From the NCBI RefSeq assembly GCF_029962485.1, contig NZ_CP073637.1, positions 2,046,001-2,110,000 on the forward strand: a stretch of DNA of 64,000 bases. The letters run 5' to 3'. Under the pieces are notes generated by a model. The model worked only from the letters and a program-made list of their open reading frames with translations. It had not been told where the DNA came from and ran no database searches. The position numbers and the translations under genes are program-made. Source of the stretch: Burkholderia cepacia (GTDB lineage: Bacteria > Pseudomonadota > Gammaproteobacteria > Burkholderiales > Burkholderiaceae). This document shows positions 56,669 to 64,000 of the stretch, piece after piece. Each line of letters opens with the position of its first letter. The first letter of the stretch is position 1.

Positions 56669-57043
56669 TTAAGCCTGCGCTTCGGTCGGCTGAGCTGCAG
56701 CCGCCTTCTTGGCTTCTTCGCGCTGAACTTCCTTCATCATCGGCGACGGGCCGGTTTCGGCCTTCTTCATCTTGACGATGAGGTGGCGCAGCACGGCGTC
56801 GTTGAACTTGAACGCGTGTTCGAGTTCGTCGAGCGTCGTCTGGTCGCACTCGATGTTCATGCAGACGTAGTGAGCCTTCGCGAGTTTCTCGATCATGTAG
56901 GCCAGTTGGCGACGGCCCCAGTCTTCGACGCGGTGGATCTGACCGCCGTGCGACGTGATCGTGGACTTGTAGCGCTCGATCATCGCGGGCACTTGCTCGC
57001 TCTGATCGGGGTGCACGATGAATACGATTTCGTAATGACGCAT
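56669..57043 (-). CDS. rpsF: 30S ribosomal protein S6
   Basis: The 124-residue S6 starts [25 protein letters not shown] and contains [21 protein letters not shown]. The C-terminal tail ([15 protein letters not shown]) is Ala-rich; in E. coli S6 is extended by added glutamates, which is not seen here. An AAGGAGTG ribosome site precedes the ATG. It is the first gene of the ribosomal-replication group. Confidence 0.97.
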
Positions 57044-57190
57044 TACACACTCCTTGTGGATTAAAGCCACCCGGGCGTCTGAACCGGTGTGGCAAGTGAG
57101 AAGCCGAAGATTCTAACCCGATTACGGGGCACATGCAAGACCAATCAACGATCGGCGCGCGGATTCGGCCATGTTTTCAACGACTTGAAC

Positions 57191-57229
57191 GGGCGGCCGG
57201 TGCGCACGGCCGCCCTTCGGCTCTTTTTT
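57191..57229 (+). terminator. Orphan plus-strand hairpin with T-run
   Basis: A perfect 9 bp stem (GGGCGGCCG / CGGCCGCCC) is followed, after TTCGGC, by TCTTTTTT on the plus strand. No plus-strand gene reads into it. On the minus strand it lies downstream of the anti-sigma gene and may serve as its mRNA end. Confidence 0.5.
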
Positions 57230-57284
57230 ATCGGGGTCTGAACTCAAGCCACGCGCGCACCGGCGCGCAGCAGCCATCGCGCCG

Positions 57285-58181
57285 TCACTCGCTGCGCGTG
57301 CCGGAAAGTCGCGCGTCGAGCGCCGTGCGGAACGCCGTGAGCGCCGACGGCTCGGCGTCGGTCACGGCCCACCACGTCATCCCGGCCGCGTCCCAGCGGT
57401 CGAGCGCGTAGCCCTGCGACACGGTCGTGTACGGCGCCGCGGGCCCTTCCCCGGCCGGCCGCACGTAGACGTCGATCACATGCTGCCGGTAGCGGTAGAC
57501 GAGCACCGCGACGCGACGCCGCCCGACGTAGTCGAGCCGGCCGCCGACCAGCGCGAAGCCGTTCGCCGCGAGATCCTCGACCGGCGGCGCATAGTCGAGC
57601 CGGCCGTTGAACCACGGCTTGACCGTGTGCCGGTCGGTCGAGATCACGTCGATGTCGCGCGCCGACAGGTCGGCCCGCACGTGGCTCGACACGAGTTCGT
57701 CGACCGTGCGGTCGGTGTCGGCGTGGCGCGCGGACAGCGTCATCCCGCCCGCCGCCGCGAGCGCCACCAGCAGCGCGACGCCCCAGCCGAGCCCGGGCAA
57801 AGCCGCGACGCGCGGCCCGGTGCCGGCCGTGGCCGGGCGTGCCGACCCGCCAAGCCCCGGCAGCCACGACCACCAGTTGCGCTCGCGCGGCCGGCGCTGC
57901 GGCTGCGATCGGGATTCAGGTCGCGGCTCCGCCCGAGACGGCTCGCGGGCAGGCGCGTCGGCCGCGGCAGGCAGGCTCGCCAGAATGCTCGCCCGCAACG
58001 CATCCGGCGCACGGTGATAATCGGCCTGCCGCACGGCCTGCACCAGCGTGACGATACGTGCGCGTTCGCGGCGGCACGCGTCGCACCCTTCGACATGCTG
58101 CTGGACCCGCAACGCATCGGGCGCCGACAGCTCGCGGTCGACGTCCGCGTCCAGCAACGCTCGCGCTTCGTTACAGTCCAT
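57285..58181 (-). CDS. Anti-sigma factor with zinc-finger (zf-HC2) domain
   Basis: The 298-residue membrane protein has the ZAS zinc-binding motif H29-x3-C33-x2-C36 (HVEGCDACRRER), then a Pro/Arg-rich linker, a single transmembrane helix (about 127-148) and a periplasmic C-terminal domain. It overlaps the sigma factor gene by 11 bases. It should hold that sigma factor inactive at the membrane until a signal releases it. The signal is unknown. Confidence 0.88.
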   Translation of the reverse strand: MDCNEARALLDADVDRELSAPDALRVQQHVEGCDACRRERARIVTLVQAVRQADYHRAPDALRASILASLPAAADAPAREPSRAEPRPESRSQPQRRPRERNWWSWLPGLGGSARPATAGTGPRVAALPGLGWGVALLVALAAAGGMTLSARHADTDRTVDELVSSHVRADLSARDIDVISTDRHTVKPWFNGRLDYAPPVEDLAANGFALVGGRLDYVGRRRVAVLVYRYRQHVIDVYVRPAGEGPAAPYTTVSQGYALDRWDAAGMTWWAVTDAEPSALTAFRTALDARLSGTRSE

Positions 58182-58812
58182 CGATAGCCTCCGATGCGGT
58201 TCCGCCGGCCGGCGTACGGCCCGGCCTGCCTTCGGGCGCCGGTGCCGGCGCGCCGCCCAGCAGCGCGGCGAGCTTGCGCCGGCCGCGCGCGAGCCGCGAC
58301 ATCACCGTGCCGACCGGCACGTCCGCGATCGCCGCGATCTCGCGGTAACTCAGGTCCTCCATCTCCCGCAGCACGAGCACCTCGCGGTATTCGGGCGGCA
58401 GCTTCGCGAGCGCTGCATTCACGAGCCGCACGTTCTCTCCGCGCAGCAAGTGCGCCAGCGGATCCTCCGTCGCCGGCTGCCAGTCGTCGGGCACATCGGT
58501 GTCGTCGAGCGTATCGGGCAGCTCGACTTCGTGCGCATGCGTGCGGCGCCGCCACTCCGTGTACCAGGTGTGGCGCACGATCGTCAGCAGCCACGGCCGC
58601 GCATTGTCGCCGCGACACGAATCGACGAAGCGCAGCGCGCGCATGCACGCGTCCTGGACGACGTCGTCCGCATCGCCAGCGTTGCCGCTCAGCCAGCGGG
58701 CGAGGTTGTACGCGGCGTCGAGATGCGGCAGCACGAGCACGCGAAACCGCTCGCCGCGCGCGACCGCGTCGTCTGCCACCCGTTCATCGACCGCCTGTCC
58801 GGCTTGCGCCAC
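58171..58812 (-). CDS. ECF-type RNA polymerase sigma factor
   Basis: The predicted 213-residue protein has sigma region 2 (HLDAAYNLARWLSGNAGDADDVVQ then DACMRALRFVDSC) and region 4 (LPPEYREVLVLREMEDLSYREIAAIADVPVGTVMSRL). The GTG at 58812, with AGGGAGG just upstream, is the best start; an ATG-led reading to 59010 would run into the divergent region of the LysR gene. It is co-encoded with its anti-sigma factor. Its regulon is not known; there is no obvious target gene nearby. Confidence 0.9.
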   Translation of the reverse strand: MAQAGQAVDERVADDAVARGERFRVLVLPHLDAAYNLARWLSGNAGDADDVVQDACMRALRFVDSCRGDNARPWLLTIVRHTWYTEWRRRTHAHEVELPDTLDDTDVPDDWQPATEDPLAHLLRGENVRLVNAALAKLPPEYREVLVLREMEDLSYREIAAIADVPVGTVMSRLARGRRKLAALLGGAPAPAPEGRPGRTPAGGTASEAIDGL

Positions 58813-58975
58813 ATGACCTCCCTGGTCCCGGCGGCCGATGCCGCGCCCGTTCCGCGCACGGTGCCCGGACAGACCGGCAACGTGCACGCTCGATAACCAT
58901 ACCGTTGCTGCGTCGAGTTTATTCCCGCGCCGGGCACACGAAGCGTAAAAAAATCGCCGGGCCGCCCGCCTCCCG

Positions 58976-59887
58976 TTATGGCGTGGTGCTCCAGTAACCG
59001 GGGCGCGCATATGCGTCGCGCAGGTAGTCGATGAAATAGCGCACGCGCGCCGGCACGTAGCGCTGCTGCGGGTAGACCGCGAGGATGTCGTAGTCGGGCA
59101 GCGCGTACTCGTCGAGCACCGTCTCCAGCGCGCCCGTCTCGAGCTGCGCGGCGATTTCCCACGTCGAGCGCCAGCCGAGCCCGAGCCCCTCGGCCACCCA
59201 GCGGTGCAGCAGCTCGCCGTCGTTGCAGTCGAGGTTGCCGGCCACGCGCATCGTCGCGATCTTGCCGTGGCGCTGGAAATACCAGCCTCGGTTCTGCCCG
59301 CCCTGCAGGTTGAACGCGAGGCAGTTGTGCTTCAGCAGGTCGTCGAGCGACTTCGGCCGGCCATGCTTGCGGAAATACTCGGGCGTGCCGCACACGACGC
59401 GCCGGTTCGACGCGAGCTTCACCGCGACGAAGTTCGGATCGACGGCGCCGCCGATCCGGATCGACAGGTCGTAGCCTTCGCGCACGAGATCGACGACGCG
59501 GTCGGTCAGGTTGAACGACAGCTGCATCTCGGGCTTGTCGACCAGAAAGCCGGGCGCGTGCGGCGCGACGTGCTTGCGCCCGAACGCGGCGGGCGCCGAT
59601 ACGATCAGGTGGCCGCTGACCGCGCGCCGCCCGGCGGCCAGTTCGTTCTCAGCCTGGTCCCATTCGGACAGCAGCCCGCGGCAGCGCTCGAGGAACGCGG
59701 CGCCCTCCTCGCTGACCACCAGCCGCCGCGTCGAGCGGTACATCAGCTTCACGCCGAGGCGCTTCTCCAGCGCGTCGATGCGCCGCCCGAGCACCACCGG
59801 CGACACGCCCTCCTCGAGCGCCGCCGCCGCGAGGCTGCCGGCATCGGCCACCCGCACGAACGTCTCGATCTGCTTGAAGCGATCCAT
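58976..59887 (-). CDS. LysR family transcriptional regulator
   Basis: The 303-residue protein has the N-terminal LysR winged helix (MDRFKQIETFVRVADAGSLAAAALEEGVSPVVLGRRI) and a periplasmic-binding-like effector domain. It is divergent from gcl, so it probably controls the glyoxylate operon, responding to a C2-C3 carboxylic acid; this is inference from position. The ATG at 59887 was preferred to an in-frame start at 59941 because the family motif begins there. Confidence 0.88.
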   Translation of the reverse strand: MDRFKQIETFVRVADAGSLAAAALEEGVSPVVLGRRIDALEKRLGVKLMYRSTRRLVVSEEGAAFLERCRGLLSEWDQAENELAAGRRAVSGHLIVSAPAAFGRKHVAPHAPGFLVDKPEMQLSFNLTDRVVDLVREGYDLSIRIGGAVDPNFVAVKLASNRRVVCGTPEYFRKHGRPKSLDDLLKHNCLAFNLQGGQNRGWYFQRHGKIATMRVAGNLDCNDGELLHRWVAEGLGLGWRSTWEIAAQLETGALETVLDEYALPDYDILAVYPQQRYVPARVRYFIDYLRDAYARPGYWSTTP

Positions 59888-59954
59888 CTCCTGTCTCCGT
59901 CTCTGTTCCGGCCCCGGCGGGAAGCCCCGTCCGGCCGTCATTCCATACTTTTAG

Positions 59955-60010
59955 TTTCGAAATAAGCGACTCGGGCTGATCTTATCAAACCTTTCCTGCA
60001 TCCCTAAAGT
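59955..60010. promoter_or_regulatory. gcl promoter and candidate LysR site
   Basis: TTATCA (59982-59987) and TAAAGT (60005-60010) are 17 bp apart and face gcl, 49 bp before its ATG. Upstream lie an 8 bp palindrome TTTCGAAA (59955-59962) and a TGAT-CTT-ATCA dyad (59977-59987), the latter overlapping the -35. These are candidate LysR binding sites. Confidence 0.5.
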
Positions 60011-60059
60011 GTTCCCAACAGACCCATTCGCAAGATCCGCCACATTCAAGGAGACATTC

Positions 60060-61835
60060 ATGGCCAAGATGAGAGCCGTCGACGCAGCAGTGCTCGTGCT
60101 CGAGAAAGAAGGCATCCAGACCGCGTTCGGCGTGCCGGGCGCAGCGATCAACCCGTTCTACTCCGCAATGCGCAAGTCGGGTGGCATCAGCCACGTGCTG
60201 GCGCGCCACGTCGAAGGCGCATCGCACATGGCCGAAGGCTTCACGCGTGCGGCCCCGGGCAACATCGGCGTGTGCATCGGCACGTCGGGCCCCGCCGGCA
60301 CCGACATGATCACCGGTCTCTACTCCGCTTCCGCCGATTCGATTCCCATCCTCGCGATCACGGGCCAGGCGCCGCGTGCACGCCTGTACAAGGAAGACTT
60401 CCAGGCCGTCGACATCGAGTCGATCGCGAAGCCGGTCACGAAGTGGGCCGTCACCGTGCGCGAACCGGCGCTCGTGCCGCGCGTGTTCCAGCAGGCATTC
60501 CACCTGATGCGCTCGGGCCGTCCGGGCCCGGTGCTGGTCGACCTGCCGATCGACGTGCAGCTCGCCGAAATCGAATTCGACATCGACACGTATGAGCCGC
60601 TGCCGGTCTACAAGCCCGCGGCAAGCCGCGCGCAGATCGAGAAGGCGCTCACGATGCTCAACGACGCGGACAAGCCGCTGATCGTGTCGGGCGGCGGCGT
60701 GCTCAACGCAGCGGCCGAAGACCTGCTCGTCCAGTTCGCCGAAACGATCGGCGTGCCGGTGATCCCGACGCTGATGTCGTGGGGCGCGATTCCGGACGAT
60801 CACCCGCTGATGGCCGGCATGGTCGGCCTGCAGACGTCGCATCGCTACGGCAACGCCACGATGCTCGCGTCCGACTTCGTGCTCGGCATCGGCAACCGCT
60901 GGGCGAACCGCCACACCGGCAGCGTCGAGGTCTACACGAAGGGCCGCAAGTTCGTGCACGTCGACATCGAACCGACGCAGATCGGCCGCGTGTTCGGCCC
61001 GGATCTCGGCATCGTGTCCGACGCGAAGGCCGCACTCGAACTGTTCGTCGCGGTCGCCCAGGAATGGAAGGCCGCCGGCAAGCTGAAGGACCGCAGCGCA
61101 TGGGTCTCGGAATGCCAGGAACGCAAGCGCACGCTGCAGCGCAAGACGCACTTCGACAACGTGCCGGTCAAGCCGCAGCGCGTGTACGAAGAGATGAACA
61201 AGGTGTTCGGCCGCGATACGTGCTACGTCAGCACGATCGGCCTGTCGCAGATCGCTGCCGCGCAGTTCCTGCACGTGTTCAAGGCACGCAACTGGATCAA
61301 CTGCGGCCAGGCAGGCCCGCTCGGCTGGACGATCCCCGCCGCGCTCGGCGTGCGTGCCGCCGACCCGAGCCGCCCGATCGTCGCGCTGTCCGGCGACTAC
61401 GACTTCCAGTTCATGATCGAAGAACTGGCGGCCGGTGCGCAATTCAAGCTGCCGTATGTGCACGTCGTCGTGAACAACTCGTACCTCGGGCTGATCCGCC
61501 AGGCCCAGCGCGCGTTCGACATGGACTTCTGCGTCCAGCTCGCGTTCGACAACGTGAACGCGCCGGAACTGAACGGTTATGGCGTCGACCACGTGGCCGT
61601 CGCGGAAGGCCTCGGCTGCAAGGCGCTGCGCGTGTTCAAGCCGGAAGAGATCGAGCCGGCGCTGCGCCAGGCGCAAACGCTCGCGGAAGAGTTCAGCGTG
61701 CCGGTGGTCGTCGAAGTGATCCTCGAGCGCGTGACGAACATCTCGATGGGCACCGAAATCGACGCGATCAACGAATTCGAGGAGCTCGCCGAAAAGGCCG
61801 AGCACGCACCGACCGCGATCTCGATGCTCGACTGA
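60060..61835 (+). CDS. gcl: Glyoxylate carboligase (tartronate-semialdehyde synthase)
   Basis: The 591-residue ThDP enzyme condenses two glyoxylate to tartronate semialdehyde and CO2. V51 ([13 protein letters not shown]) replaces the catalytic glutamate found in most ThDP enzymes, a hallmark of Gcl known from E. coli. The C-terminal ThDP motif [13 protein letters not shown] and FAD-binding middle domain are present. An AAGGAG ribosome site precedes the ATG. It heads gcl-hyi-glxR. Confidence 0.97.
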   Translation: MAKMRAVDAAVLVLEKEGIQTAFGVPGAAINPFYSAMRKSGGISHVLARHVEGASHMAEGFTRAAPGNIGVCIGTSGPAGTDMITGLYSASADSIPILAITGQAPRARLYKEDFQAVDIESIAKPVTKWAVTVREPALVPRVFQQAFHLMRSGRPGPVLVDLPIDVQLAEIEFDIDTYEPLPVYKPAASRAQIEKALTMLNDADKPLIVSGGGVLNAAAEDLLVQFAETIGVPVIPTLMSWGAIPDDHPLMAGMVGLQTSHRYGNATMLASDFVLGIGNRWANRHTGSVEVYTKGRKFVHVDIEPTQIGRVFGPDLGIVSDAKAALELFVAVAQEWKAAGKLKDRSAWVSECQERKRTLQRKTHFDNVPVKPQRVYEEMNKVFGRDTCYVSTIGLSQIAAAQFLHVFKARNWINCGQAGPLGWTIPAALGVRAADPSRPIVALSGDYDFQFMIEELAAGAQFKLPYVHVVVNNSYLGLIRQAQRAFDMDFCVQLAFDNVNAPELNGYGVDHVAVAEGLGCKALRVFKPEEIEPALRQAQTLAEEFSVPVVVEVILERVTNISMGTEIDAINEFEELAEKAEHAPTAISMLD

Positions 61836-61878
61836 ACCGCACGACATTTTTGACTGACCGACCGAAGAGGCTTAGCTC

Positions 61879-62688
61879 ATGCCGAAGTTTGCTGCAAACC
61901 TGACCATGCTGTTCAACGAAGTGCCGTTCCTCGACCGCTTCAAGGCGGCCGCGGACGCGGGCTTCGACGCCGTCGAGTTCCTGTTCCCGTACCCGTACGC
62001 GAAAGAGGAACTCGCCGAGCGGCTCGAGACGCACCGCCTGCGCCTCGTGCTGCACAACCTGCCGGCCGGCAACTGGGACCAGGGCGAGCGCGGCATCGCG
62101 TGCCTGCCCGATCGCGTCGGCGAATTCCAGGAAGGTGTCGGCCGCGCGATCGAGTACGCGAAGGCACTGAAGGTGCCGCAGCTGAACTGCCTCGTCGGTA
62201 TCCCGTCGGCCAGCACGGCGCGCGACAAGACGTTCGTCACGATCGTCGACAACCTGCGCTTCGCGGCCGACGCGCTGAAGCGCGAAGGCATCCGCCTGCT
62301 CGTCGAGCCGTGCAACAGCTTCGACATCCCGGGCTTCGCGCTGAACCGCTCGTCGGAAGGGCTCGACGTGATCCGCGCGGTCGGTTCGGACAACCTGTTC
62401 CTGCAGTACGACATCTATCACATGCAGCGCATGGAAGGCGAACTGGCCGCGACGATCGAACGCAACCTCGCATCGATCGGCCACGTCCAGCTCGCGGACA
62501 ACCCGGGCCGTAACGAGCCGGGCACGGGCGAGATCAACTACGCGTTCCTGTTCGCGCTGCTCGACCGCCTGGGCTACGCCGGCTACGTCGGCTGCGAATA
62601 CAAGCCCCGCACCACCACGACGGAAGGCCTCGGCTGGCTGCAAAGCGTTGCCGGCTGCGCACCGGGCTCGGCGCGTCGCGCCGCCTGA
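61879..62688 (+). CDS. hyi: Hydroxypyruvate isomerase
   Basis: The 269-residue TIM-barrel protein (AP endonuclease 2/xylose isomerase fold) starts MPKFAANLTMLFNEVPFLDRFKAAADAGFDAVEFLFPY and matches Hyi. It interconverts hydroxypyruvate and tartronate semialdehyde. It lies 43 bp after gcl and 41 bp before glxR. Length is close to E. coli Hyi (258). Confidence 0.95.
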   Translation: MPKFAANLTMLFNEVPFLDRFKAAADAGFDAVEFLFPYPYAKEELAERLETHRLRLVLHNLPAGNWDQGERGIACLPDRVGEFQEGVGRAIEYAKALKVPQLNCLVGIPSASTARDKTFVTIVDNLRFAADALKREGIRLLVEPCNSFDIPGFALNRSSEGLDVIRAVGSDNLFLQYDIYHMQRMEGELAATIERNLASIGHVQLADNPGRNEPGTGEINYAFLFALLDRLGYAGYVGCEYKPRTTTTEGLGWLQSVAGCAPGSARRAA

Positions 62689-62729
62689 GTAGCGCCCTTC
62701 CCGTTTTCAGCCCTATAGGAGACTTTCAC

Positions 62730-63623
62730 ATGGCAACCATCGGTTTCATCGGCCTCGGCATCATGGGCGCGCACATGGCGCGCAACCTGCTCAAGGGCGA
62801 CCACCAGCTCGTCGTGAACGGCGCGTTCCCGATTCCGGACGACCTGCGCGCGAGCGCCAAGGTCGTCGCGAACTCGACCGAAGTCGCGCAGAACGCGGAC
62901 GTCATCGTCGTGATGGTGCCGGACACGCCCGACGTGCGTAACGTGCTGTTCGCCGACGACGGCGTCGCGAAGGGCCTGACGGCCGGCAAGCTCGTGATCG
63001 ACATGAGCTCGATCTCGCCGCTCGACACGCAGGAGTTCGCGAAGCAGATCAACGCACTCGGCTGCGACTACCTCGACGCACCGGTGTCCGGTGGCGAAGT
63101 CGGCGCACGCGAAGCGTCGCTGACGATCATGGTCGGCGGCCCGGAAGCGGCCTTCGAGCGCGCGAAGCCGCTGTTCGAGAAGATGGGCAAGAACATCACG
63201 CTCGTCGGCGACAACGGTGCGGGCCAGACCTGCAAGGTCGCGAACCAGATCATCGTCGCGCTGAACATCGAAGCCGTCGGCGAAGCGCTGCTGTTCGCCG
63301 CACGCTCGGGCGCCGATCCGGAACGCGTTCGCCAGGCGCTGATGGGCGGCTTCGCCGCGTCGCGCATCCTCGAAGTGCACGGCGCGCGGATGACGAAGCG
63401 CACGTTCGATCCGGGCTTCCGCATCGAACTGCACCAGAAGGACCTGAACCTCGCGCTCGACGGCGCACGCAAGCTCGGCCTCGCCCTGCCGCACACGGCA
63501 AGCGCGCAGCAGCTGTTCAGCGTGTGCGCATCGCACGGCGGCAAGGCATGGGATCACTCGGCACTCGTGCGCGCGCTCGAAATCATGTCGAACTTCGAGA
63601 TCGGCCAGACGCCGGCCGCGTAA
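62730..63623 (+). CDS. glxR: 2-hydroxy-3-oxopropionate reductase (tartronate semialdehyde reductase)
   Basis: The 297-residue beta-hydroxyacid dehydrogenase has the NAD-binding motif GFIGLGIMGAHMARNLL, the substrate motif DAPVSGGEVGA, and the catalytic lysine in GAGQTCKVANQ (near 170). It reduces tartronate semialdehyde to glycerate, completing the pathway started by gcl. GlxR and GarR are close homologs; the operon favours GlxR. A downstream glycerate kinase or pyruvate kinase might lie beyond the window. Confidence 0.95.
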   Translation: MATIGFIGLGIMGAHMARNLLKGDHQLVVNGAFPIPDDLRASAKVVANSTEVAQNADVIVVMVPDTPDVRNVLFADDGVAKGLTAGKLVIDMSSISPLDTQEFAKQINALGCDYLDAPVSGGEVGAREASLTIMVGGPEAAFERAKPLFEKMGKNITLVGDNGAGQTCKVANQIIVALNIEAVGEALLFAARSGADPERVRQALMGGFAASRILEVHGARMTKRTFDPGFRIELHQKDLNLALDGARKLGLALPHTASAQQLFSVCASHGGKAWDHSALVRALEIMSNFEIGQTPAA

Positions 63624-63775
63624 CGCGACTGTCGCAACGCGCGTTTCCGCTGCAATGGCGGAGGCGCGCGACAGATTTGCGCGATCCGGCCACGGCCGGT
63701 CGCATCGATGCGCGAACACGCGCATCACGGTGGGGCGCCCCGCCCTGCATCGCCAACGGCGTGCGGGACGGGGCG

Positions 63776-63804
63776 AAAAACGCCGCTCTGGGCTGAGAGC
63801 GGCG
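63776..63804 (-). terminator. Minus-strand intrinsic terminator near the right edge
   Basis: CGCCGCTCT / AGAGCGGCG (9 bp, loop of 6) is followed on the minus strand by TTTTT. On the plus strand no T-run follows, so it probably ends a minus-strand gene from beyond the window, or serves both directions weakly. Confidence 0.7.
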
Positions 63805-64000
63805 TGGTGGGGTCCGCAGCGGCACCCGGCGGCGCCGGGGAAGCCTTGGTCGGTCAGACGTCGTCGTCGGGTGTCCGCCTGTCGGATTTTGCGTATTACA
63901 TTTCTTTACGTTCAAGCGTGCGATTTTTCATGCAATCGTCGCGCTGAACGCCTACACTTTCGCCACGCCTTTCGAGAAAACCGCCGCGCTTGCGTTCACC
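63805..64000. other. Non-coding right end of the window
   Basis: From the glxR stop (63623) to the edge there is no supported gene. 63885-63935 is AT-rich (several TTT runs and TTTACG) and looks promoter-like. The terminator at 63776-63804 is the only clear element. Confidence 0.4.

Overview
This 64 kb window is a GC-rich, gene-dense stretch of ordinary chromosome. Gene content, gene order and protein sequence point to Burkholderia, most likely the Burkholderia cepacia complex. The main clues are surE-pcm-nlpD-rpoS, dnaX-ybaB-recR with ffs, trxA-rho, the acetoin (aco) cluster, a full L-Ara4N (arn) cluster with separate ArnA domains, rpsF-priB-rpsR-rplI-dnaB, and gcl-hyi-glxR. Species assignment is inference from memory of these families; no search was run. 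I see no insertion sequence, prophage, CRISPR array, tRNA or rRNA gene, and no strong sign of recent transfer.

Layout: (a) 1-9.4 kb, minus strand: a 3'-5' exonuclease cut by the left edge, rpoS, nlpD, pcm and surE, then a CoA-transferase, recR, ybaB, dnaX and the 4.5S SRP RNA. (b) 9.8-18.4 kb, plus strand: trxA, rho, a MerR regulator with an MFS transporter, mtfA, L31 of the zinc-free type, and a membrane glycosyltransferase followed by a MATE transporter. (c) 18.4-27 kb: acoX-SDR-acoA-acoB-acoC-lipA on the minus strand, diverging from the sigma-54 activator acoR. The shared 518 bp spacer holds a consensus -24/-12 promoter and a phased repeat cluster that may bind AcoR. (d) 27-33.5 kb: a MerR-decarboxylase pair, a ComEA-like protein, YidB, clpB behind a good sigma-32 promoter, and nsrR diverging from a truncated hemoglobin. 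(e) 33.5-40 kb, minus strand: molybdopterin genes (moeA, moaD, moaE) and the alaA-hom-thrC amino acid group. (f) 40.2-48.1 kb, plus strand: a Mth938-like gene, then arnT, an SMR-type flippase, arnB, arnC, formyltransferase, dehydrogenase and arnD, which together make and attach L-Ara4N to lipid A. (g) 48.1-52.1 kb: bcp, a probable unannotated small RNA, a PIN-PhoH protein and a C40 lipoprotein hydrolase. (h) 52.2-59.9 kb, minus strand: pit with its DUF47 partner, dnaB, rplI, rpsR, priB, rpsF, an ECF sigma/anti-sigma pair and a LysR regulator. (i) 60-63.6 kb, plus strand: gcl, hyi and glxR for glyoxylate to glycerate conversion.

Most of the window is known core biology. The best leads for something less described are in the regulatory DNA: the structured ~134 nt transcript predicted after bcp (48665-48798), the helically phased repeats upstream of the aco sigma-54 promoter (24919-24967), a pyrimidine-rich rut-like leader in front of rho (10281-10328), and the inverted repeat between nsrR and the globin gene. 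All promoter and RNA calls here were read by eye and are predictions.
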